From Capitulum mitella (Eukaryota; Arthropoda; Thecostraca; Pollicipedomorpha; Pollicipedidae): a stretch of 64,000 nt of DNA. The position numbers were made by a program, and so were the translations under genes. The notes below the pieces were generated by a model, which was not told the DNA's origin, did not search any database, and saw only the letters and a list, made by a program, of their open reading frames with translations. Positions 57,701 through 64,000 of this stretch are shown one piece after another (positions within the stretch are counted from its first letter, which is position 1; the number at the start of each line of letters is the position of its first letter). The DNA lies in assembly GCA_030062745.1 (NCBI GenBank), contig CP099848.1, positions 6,503,685 through 6,567,684 on the forward strand, given 5' to 3'.

Positions 57701-60700
57701 CTACGGATCATCTGCTAGAAACAGACTCCTTGGAACATCGACTGAAAAGCAACGGCCTTCCGATTTCTAAAACGACCGCAACGAACACTGCCGAATCCGT
57801 CAGCTCCAAAGCTGGCAGGACATCAGCCGGACCCAGACAGCAGTCGCCTGCGCGCTCGGCCGCCCGTACGGCCCGGTCTCTCACCCGGCGGCTGCGGCGG
57901 CTGCGGCGGCGGGTCGCGCCTCTCCTCAGCTGCGGCCGGCTCGGCGGCCGGCGAGCTGGAGCCCGCCGCCGGACTGCCCGCCGCCTGAGGCGAGCCGGCG
58001 CGCTGCTCGGTCAGGCGAGAGTGCAGCACCAGGCCCTGCGGCATGCCCGGCGTGGCGAACGCCGACAGCGGGTAGTAGGTGCCGGCCGCCTTCACCACCG
58101 GAGAGCCTGCCGAGGGGGTCGGAGGTGAGCGGGCGGCCACCGACACCAGGACAGCCGGACCAGTCCGAGCCAGTCCACTGACACCAGTACAGCCGGACCA
58201 GTCCACTGACACCAGTACAGCCGGACCAGTCCACCGACACCAATACACTTGGAACAGTTCGCCGACACCAGGACAGCCAGAGTGGTCCATCTACACCAGT
58301 ACAGCCGGATATGGCCGTTTCCTTCACACACACCAGGTCATCGACACTAGTATGAGAACAGCCTTCCCTTCAACACAAACCGGTTCACCTGCCGGCTTTG
58401 ACGCCGGCGAGACGGCCGAAATTAAACCGAATATTCTCCGTCCGAGACGACCTCGAACCAGCTGCCCACGCTCGTCAGTGGCCGGGCGCCGAGGCTGACC
58501 TGTCTGGCCGGCGGCCGCGGCCGGAGGCGGCGAGTTGGCCCCCGGCTGGCTCCGGTGATACTGGTCGTGCTCCGCCATGGCCAGGTAGCGCACGAACGAG
58601 TGGCCGCAGCCTGGCCGCGTGCAATGGTAGTGCCGGTTCACCTTGTTGCTGGAAACGAACGGCGCGGTCAGGGCGCCGATACGGGATCCGGCAGACGGGG
58701 TCCAGGCCAAGGATCGCGCATGCGCAGTCGACATCGCACGTTCGGACGGCGCGGGATCATATGACCCAGGCTGAATGATCAGAGCACAGGCCGAAATGGT
58801 GCCACCCTTTGATTACCTCAGAACATTCCCACCCAAGAGGCCGAATCGTTTCAAACGACAGATCGCCTTGCGGGTCCTACAGTCCCTACTGACCGAGCCC
58901 AGGCCCATTGACGACAGCCGCCTCGCCCTGCGGAAGCCACACCTCAAACAGCCGGCCATTTTGCAGTCGACGTCGCGGTGGAAGAAGACGAAGCCCTCCA
59001 GGATGTTGACGTTGTCGTGGAAGTCGCGCGCGTGGCTGCCGAGGTCATCTGTGTCGCTGCTGGCGAAGAAGCAGCGCGGGTGCGCGCAGTGGAAGTGGTG
59101 ACGTCCGGCCTGTGCGCACTCGGCGTCCGTGCAGGTGGCGCCCTCTCGGTACTCTCTGAAGCCCTCCGTCGGGTCGAACTGTAACACAGTGCCAAAGGCC
59201 AGTCAGAAGGTGGTAGTCGGCCGTCACCGTTAACCTGGGCCGTCTCTGTTAATATGCACCTTGGAAGCCTATGGTATGGAGGAGCAAGACTGCAGACACT
59301 TCGTATGGCAGTTAACGGTACTTGTTGGGACAGTTCCCAACATACCGCAAGAGGCCGCAAAACAACCACCGGTCTCGACACCCATACGTTTTTCGATGCA
59401 ATTTCACGCCACATGCAAACACGCTGCTACCGTGAGTAGGCCTACCTCCACCTTGACGGCCCTCCCGACGTCTTCAGCAGTCGAGCTCGACGATGACGAC
59501 ACGGGGACGTTGGGGGCGTCCGTGCTTCGTATTGAGGACCACGGCTTGGGAAGTTTGAAGGAGCCGAACACGCCCGGAGGGACAGGCAGACCTCCCGGGA
59601 CTGGTGTCTGGAAACATATCGTGGTGCGTGTCATATATACTTTAAAGATAACTGGGTTCTCCTCTTTTACAGCAGTAAATAAATGAGCGTACCTTGCCGG
59701 CGTGTACACATATCTGGTTACGTCCATATTTACAAAAACAAGCGAAAACAATGCGAGGCAATGACATGCGCTGAAATTTTCCAGACAACAGTGCGCCACT
59801 GTCGCCTCAAAACTGACCCCGTCAGTCGGCATTCTTTTCGCAGCCTAAACGGTTGCACAAATCGGACCGAACAATGTCAAAATGTCCCCACGCGACGACG
59901 CTGCCGACGAACCGCGCTGCCGAACAGCGGAGCCGCCGGGCTTCTCCGCCACCTCCGCGTCTGCGCTCTGACGTGCGGGCGCTCACCTCGAACGTGCCGG
60001 CCTTGGGAGGCCGACGCCTCTGAAGCACGGCATCCGCTGCAGCGAACGGCAGCGCTGGCCCGTCCTTGGACAGCGCCAGCCGGCGCGAGTAGTCGTGCAT
60101 CTTGTAGTGGTCCAGCCGGCGGAACGGCTTGTCGCTCAGCAGGATGACCTCGCTGCAGCCCTCCCAGTTGCAGTGGTAGTGGCGCTCCTTGCGGTAGTGG
60201 CAGTGCGACTGGCACGGGCAGGGCTCCTCAGACTCGGCCACCTCCTCGTAGTAAGTCTGCGTCACGTGCTGCTGCTGCTCGTGGTTCCGCGCGTGCTCGC
60301 GCGCGCCGTCGCGCAACTGGAAGAGCACGCCGCACTCCGGCTGGCTGCAGTGGAAGTGCGCGGCGCCCGAGAACTCGCAGCCGGCCACCTCGCACGTGCT
60401 GCCATCTGCGAGCTCCAGTACGAAGCGCTGCATCAGCTCGGACTCTGAGAGCTGCGGCATTTCGCTTGGATCGGCCGACTTCATGTCCTGCGGCGCCAGC
60501 GGCTCCAGAGAGAAGCTGGACGGCGTCAGGATGCCTGCCGGTCGACGAAGCGGCGTCAGGCACGAGCACGATGACCCGCGAAGGCCTACATGACGCAGCA
60601 AAAACGATGCCTGATGCTGTCACGACCCCAAACCCACGGATCTGAACAAATTCAGGCCGTCAGCCTGCAAAATATTTGCGTTGATCCTTCGAGAAGGACA

Positions 60701-63298
60701 CCCCAGTTCGTTTCTCTTCAATACTTTATTTCGTCAAGACTACTGATAATTCTGTCCTGACCTGCAAGCCTCCTTCTCCTCCCCCCCCCTCCCCCGTCAG
60801 CGGTCAGGATTTTGCGCCAGAGCATGCGTCGTTCACCTGGGAAGATGGCACCCAGCCGGCCGTAGGGGCTGGCCTTGAGGGCGTCCGAGGGGCTGGCCGG
60901 CAACGGAGACTGCACGCTGCCGGGGCTGGTGCTGGGGCTGGGCTGGCCCAGCGTGCCCAGAGCTCCCGCCACGCCCACCGACGGCGACACCGTGCGCGAG
61001 TTGAGCGCGGCCGCCAGAGGGAACTGCCGGCAGCGGCGGGACGTCAGCCGGGAGCGGCGGATCACGGGCGTACTAGCAGTGGAGACGACCAGCAGAGGCC
61101 AGTCAGCGCTGATCCGTGGGAAGAGGAGACGACTGTGCTGCTGTGGCCAGTGCACAAGCGCCAGAGCGGGTAGACTATGATCCGGGGTAGTAAAAAGAAG
61201 TAACAGCCAATTTGAAACGAAAACAGAACACGGGTGCTGTTTGATTGCTTCAGTTTCGTGGTTTTTAAGCATTTGACTTTCAAGCACGACAGGAAATGCA
61301 TCAGCTACTCGTCGCAGCCATATAAATGTCACCCACTCAATGCCGCCATCTGATGGGTGCTTTTTACTTGCGCCATACAACAATAGGTGTCACTGCTAGC
61401 GCTCTGTCAAGACGGTGGCATGTTTAAACTCCTCGATAACCACCGAACAAACATTGCGAAATCACGGCTATATACACACTGCACAGTATTGAGCTCTTGG
61501 CAGCAAGCTGACGCTGCTATGCATATTTCCAAGGACACCGCGTGAACACTGTCTCAAGTGTTGCCAACCAAACCAACGATGGTCTAGGATACAAGGCTCA
61601 GACATACATGTCGTGTGTCGCGTATTTAGTGGCCACTTAAAGGATGTTTTTAGTGAGCGACGACTGCTAAGCAGGGGCCGGCTGCTGTAACCCAGAAACA
61701 GATGAATCATGCGACAAGTTGTTAAGTCTGGGAAAGACCCAGTTACCGGTTTGTAGGAAGGTTTTGATGACAATGAGTAGGCTGGTATGTCAGCCCAGTC
61801 TCGGTGCCGTCGTACCTGGTCTCCGAAGCCACCTTCCCGAGGCAGGCCTTGCGACATCCTGTAGTTGCGGTAAGCCATCTCGCTGTCCTGCCGTTCGTGT
61901 TTGCGCTGAAAGACATGTTCGTAAATAGGCGAACCGCAGTCCTCGGAGATGCAAATGTTCTGTGAGTGCCGAGTTCGATAAATATACAGTTTCTGCTAAA
62001 GAAACTCACACCGTGAGTCAAAACGAACAACCGCGAGTCGTAGCGAACAGGCAGTGAACACCATTGCGTAATCAAAGGAAGCGTCTGTTCCACTGGCGGA
62101 ACTCGAGACCATTTTGCTGTGGAAACGAAGCTGATAAGTTCGCACTCAATGGCCGTCCTCCTTTGTAATGGGCCATGTCAGGGCGTACCTTGTGCGAGTA
62201 CAGTTGGCCGGATGAGTGCAACACGTAGCTGCAGCCGGGCCGGATGCAGTGGATGTGGTTGCACACTTTGCTAAAGCGGCAGTTTTCGAACGGACAATGC
62301 TCATGCTTGATGTACTTCTTGAAGCCGTCTTTGTTCAGCTGTTCGTCCTTGATGTGGTAGGTTTTGTGCTTTTCTGAAAAGACCACGTGCGCAGTTGAAA
62401 ACATGGTCGGCGGCGGCTGCGGATGATGGTTCCCCCGATGGGCTGAATTAATGGAGAGGCCCATCAGATACTGTCTGCGGACGCGTCTGACGTTCACGTT
62501 CGTCAGCATTTGAACAGAACCTGGAGATCGATTTCCATAAGAGCGGGCGAAATCGCAGTTTGTGTGCGATGTCGCACCCAAATTTATGCACGGTAGACTT
62601 TCACAGAGGTCATGGGCGTCTTTGCAGCTGCAGTGTATTCTTATGCCCGGAAAAGGTCAGCAGGATTTTGTAAATCTGACGATGATGGTTCGATGCTGAC
62701 ACCGAAGGGAATGCTTCATTGTATTTAGTTGTTTTCTTTTTCCGGTCCTGTCAGATCATAAGTGTTCCATTTCGGCAGCATTGCTGTTACATTTTAAACA
62801 GGGTAAAGCCAGCGCCTAGACTCAGTTGAAGGTCTCGGTAACATGAAAAGGCTTCTGCGATTGGTTTTGCTTGGGAATGCTTCCAATGATTTAAAAACTG
62901 GCGGCAACGGTGTTAACGCCCATATGTGTAACGCTTACAACGTTATCTGTAAAATATCCAAATTACCAAATTCATCGCAAAGTTCGCCTTCATGTCTGAG
63001 CGCACAGTCGCATGCGACAGCGATCGAACATTTAGCAGCAAACGGCCATTCTGCAAAATGTCGCGCCAGCTCATTACCTACCCATGTCAGCCTTGTTCTT
63101 GAACGTGTAGCTACAGCCGGGCCGCTTGCAGTGGAAGTGGGTGGTCCGCTGGCCCTGGTAGCTGCACAGGTCGACGCCGCAGTCCTCGCTGGCTCGGAAC
63201 CGCTGGAAGCCCTCCTGCTGGATGGCCGAGTCCTTGCGGTGGTAGTTGGCGTGCATCTGCACGTCTGAGGTCGAGATGTAAACCTTGTCGCAGCTCTC
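54443..63298 (-). CDS. cas: Castor-family zinc-finger transcription factor (castor/CASZ1), 14 exons, 5' end outside window
   Basis: Fourteen exons on the minus strand, listed separately, join with consistent phases and GT-AG borders into one open frame of 3129 bases (1042 residues plus stop). Castor proteins are nuclear DNA-binding regulators of neuroblast temporal identity in flies and of heart and retina development in vertebrates. Each finger has the atypical castor form: a C-x4-5-C pair, then HFHC or HYHC, a second C, and an H-x3-5-H pair. I count 11: one partial at the left of the first exon, two across exons 1-3, two in exon 5, two in exons 7-8, one in exon 10 and three in exons 13-14. 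This equals the 11 fingers of the long vertebrate isoform. Between them lie low-complexity linkers rich in Ser, Pro and Ala. The start codon and earlier exons lie beyond the window. Whether 54443 is the true end is uncertain (see the last exon). Confidence 0.93.
55237..55460 (-). CDS. cas: castor exon 13 (224 bases)
   Basis: Acceptor CTGCAG, donor GTGAGC. It carries a finger (FNEDCKYPHCGY, HFHCVRKDCGYSFCDKTRF) and the cysteine pair of the next (CGREACIYTNTLG) after the linker LDTLMGGDFVQY. Phase 2 in, 1 out. Confidence 0.95.
55710..55748. repeat. (ACGTT)n short tandem repeat in castor intron
   Basis: Seven to eight ACGTT units with one extra T, lying between exons 12 and 13. A shorter run of the same unit lies at 54277-54292. 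Confidence 0.85.
55845..56037 (-). CDS. cas: castor exon 12 (193 bases)
   Basis: Acceptor CCGGCAG, donor GTACAA. It encodes FPLPMNPALFDPALLSRKRL, a basic stretch (PEVKKPRNMR) that could act in nuclear import, and KDEPVPDGYIRF. The last motif leads straight into the next finger. Phase 1 in, 2 out. Confidence 0.9.
56514..56645 (-). CDS. cas: castor exon 11 (132 bases), proline-rich
   Basis: Acceptor TTCCTCAG, donor GTGGGT, phase 1 to 1. It encodes VPGAEVMPEMPRHPILPFHP, then FLGSEGFLLRPALHPALAG. It has no finger and, like exon 9, is symmetric and could be an optional exon. Confidence 0.75.
56941..57252 (-). CDS. cas: castor exon 10 (312 bases), one finger
   Basis: Acceptor CGCCAG, donor GTGAGT. 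It encodes TDLMSRLLQSPAALKRP, then a finger (CGRPFCKLKRREHYHCELC with FGEAERLHPHLERH) and an acidic, Ala-rich tail. The second cysteine pair is C-x2-C, shorter than in most castor fingers. Phase 1 to 1. Confidence 0.9.
57885..58106 (-). CDS. cas: castor exon 9 (222 bases), alanine- and proline-rich linker
   Basis: Acceptor CTCGGCAG, donor GTGAGA, phase 1 to 1. It encodes SPVVKAAGTYYPLSAFATPG, LVLHSRLTEQ and a run rich in Ala, Ser, Glu and Pro. Being symmetric, it could be skipped without changing the frame. Confidence 0.8.
58143..58317. repeat. 28-bp minisatellite in castor intron
   Basis: About six units, each starting ACACCAGTACAGCCGGACCA and followed by GTCCACTG. The first unit is ten bases longer and later units are diverged. 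It lies in the intron between exons 8 and 9, close to the exon 9 acceptor. The Trp/Cys/Val-rich peptides it encodes on the minus strand are artefacts. Confidence 0.9.
58500..58648 (-). CDS. cas: castor exon 8 (149 bases)
   Basis: Acceptor TTTCCAG, donor GTCAGC. It completes the finger begun in exon 7 (NRHYHCTRPGCGHSFVRYLA, then HDQYH) and enters an Ala/Pro-rich linker. Phase 2 in, 1 out. Confidence 0.9.
58943..59178 (-). CDS. cas: castor exon 7 (236 bases)
   Basis: Acceptor TTACAG, donor GTGTGG. It begins FDPTEGFREYREG, then a finger (CTDAECAQAGRHHFHC, with FFASSDTDDLGSHARDFH), and the start of the next (NILEGFVFFHRDVDCKMAGC). Ends in phase 2. Confidence 0.9.
59446..59607 (-). CDS. cas: castor exon 6 (162 bases), linker
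   Basis: Acceptor TTTCCAG, donor GTAGGC, phase 0 to 0. It encodes VFGSFKLPKPWSSIRSTDAP, a run of six serines and GRAVKVE, which may be a sumoylation-type site. A second AG four codons later could serve as an alternative acceptor only with a frame change. Confidence 0.7.
59987..60534 (-). CDS. cas: castor exon 5 (548 bases), two fingers
   Basis: Acceptor ACCGGCAG, donor GTGAGC. It carries an acidic region (LSESELMQRFVLELADG), a finger (CEVAGCEF, HFHCSQPECGVLFQLRDG) and a second (CPCQSHCHYRKERHYHC with NWEGCSEVILLSDKPF and HYKMHDY). The second finger has a longer spacer before its last histidines. Confidence 0.92.
60837..61023 (-). CDS. cas: castor exon 4 (187 bases), low-complexity linker
   Basis: Acceptor CCGGCAG, donor GTGAAC. 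It encodes FPLAAALNSRTVSPSVGVAG and a Ser/Pro/Gly-rich stretch ending in YGRLGAIFP. There is no finger. The phases (0 in, 1 out) fit both neighbours, which is the main evidence. Confidence 0.75.
61816..61905 (-). CDS. cas: castor exon 3 (90 bases)
   Basis: Acceptor TTTCAG, donor GTACGA. Thirty codons starting RKHERQDSEMAYRNYRM, which complete the finger begun in exon 2 and match the family's RKHERQDSE sequence. Confidence 0.9.
62189..62373 (-). CDS. cas: castor exon 2 (185 bases)
   Basis: Acceptor TTTTCAG, donor GTACGC. It begins KHKTYHIKDEQLNKDGFKKY, closing the previous finger, and carries the next (CPFENCRF, NHIHCIRPGCSYVLHSSGQL). Ends in phase 0. Confidence 0.93.
63082..63298 (-). CDS. 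cas: castor exon 1 in window (217 bases)
   Basis: Acceptor TTGCAG, donor GTAGGT. It encodes the end of one finger (STSDVQMHANYH), the linker QQEGFQRFRASEDC, and most of a second finger (TTHFHCKRPGCSYTFKNKADM). Enters in phase 0 and ends in phase 1; the split codon with the next exon restores M-E-K-H. Confidence 0.93.
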
Positions 63299-64000
63299 CT
63301 GCAATCAGACCGACGGCCGAGTCATACGGATGACATGAACGATGACATTTACGGTCCCGTCACACGTTCGGAAAAGGCAAAAATGAAAAGTTCATTTGTT
63401 ACCCGCTCAGGCCATACAACCTCCAGCACCAGACAAAGCAGCAGCATCCACAACACTCGGTCCCAGTTCGGGGGAGACACGGAACCCCTGGTGTCTTCTG
63501 ATGGAAACGCCAGCCAGCCGCGCAGAAAACCTGCACGAAATGGATGAGAACATATTGGGGGGACGTCGCCGTAAATTGCATGCAGCGTGCTCCACCAGGA
63601 ATTATCACCGCGCCGGCGGAGGATTAAACCATAAACCACCAGCGGTTAGGTGCATTTGCAGGATGCAACAGCATCTTAACGCCCTTACAGAATTTCTAGT
63701 GCGTCAGCTTGGCAGAACGGCCTCGATTATCTGGGCGGGCTGGCGGGGAGAAATGGCATGATTTTCGGTGACACAAATGGGCTTCAAGCGAAAGTAAAGA
63801 CGATGAAATGGATTCTCTACGGGAGGAGCGCTGTCCACAACTCGAGGCAGAGGTACGAAATCCGAAACACTATGCTGAAAAAGACGCCTCAGCCCCAACA
63901 TATGAGACCAGTACTTCCCAGACTTCCCTCCCAGTCTCGTCTGCTGGCCAGAATGAAGGTAACAGCGACATATGGCGGAGCAAAGGCCAAACCCCGTTTG
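63299..64000. other. cas: castor intron (upstream of the first exon in the window); no exon seen
   Basis: This lies 5' of the first castor exon in the gene's sense. I found no castor-like finger sequence or convincing exon on the minus strand, so the next upstream exon lies beyond the right edge. Confidence 0.5.

Noticed and set aside
1-64000. tRNA, rRNA, CRISPR arrays, bacterial operons
   Set aside because: I looked for tRNA B-box-like sequences, spaced direct repeats and dense collinear genes and found none; the structure is that of an animal genome.

Overview
The window is a stretch of animal genomic DNA, most likely from an arthropod and perhaps a crustacean. Three things point there: GT-AG introns, long (TTAGG)n arthropod-type repeats at 44.7-45.0 kb, and a castor-family zinc-finger gene whose exons I could chain by hand. 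The species call is an inference. There is no bacterial gene, CRISPR array, tRNA or rRNA that I can support. A 500-base run of N (46317-46816) marks an assembly gap.

Host genes are few. (1) On the minus strand, 54443-63298 holds 14 coding exons of a castor/CASZ1 transcription factor. They join in one open frame of 1043 codons, and the 5' exons lie beyond the right edge. (2) On the plus strand, 49954-50472 is an intron-free coding region for magnesium-dependent phosphatase 1 (MDP1). (3) On the minus strand, a signal-peptide exon (10001-10067) and a Sushi/CCP exon (863-1039) have matching phases and may be one secreted-protein gene split by a ~9 kb intron full of transposons. (4) On the minus strand, 23223-23366 is a 47-residue secreted two-cysteine peptide gene with a TATA box and initiator at textbook spacing. 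It is too short for a normal gene caller.

The left two thirds (2.5-46 kb) is mostly mobile DNA. The dominant class is a set of ~0.7-1.2 kb non-autonomous elements bounded by TTAA, piggyBac-like in their ends. Six copies of one family lie at 2499, 3932, 15578, 16793, 34504 and 38271, with less certain relatives at 5138, 7514 and 20633. These elements are packed with TGACCT/AGGTCA nuclear-receptor half sites, including a DR1 and FTZ-F1/ERR-type sites kept in nearly all copies. Other elements are a decayed pogo-type transposon with a PHD-like C-terminal finger (24.2-27.2 kb), a pair of hAT MITEs with 8-bp target duplications (28736 and 31894), and a larger hAT-like element with TATCCGGCCGGATA subterminal repeats (40437-43780) that has a second pogo-type element nested in it. 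A second copy of that hAT-like element runs into the gap (45715). A broken Ty3/gypsy integrase fossil is split by a TTAA element (7310-8660).

From 46.8 to 49.9 kb, between the gap and MDP1, lie a fold-back inverted repeat and three diverged copies of a hairpin-bearing repeat. From 50.5 to 54.4 kb I see a short LINE endonuclease trace and a GC-rich promoter-like island but no firm gene. Beyond 54.4 kb the castor gene fills the window. Its introns are short and carry a 28-bp minisatellite and a TTACG repeat.
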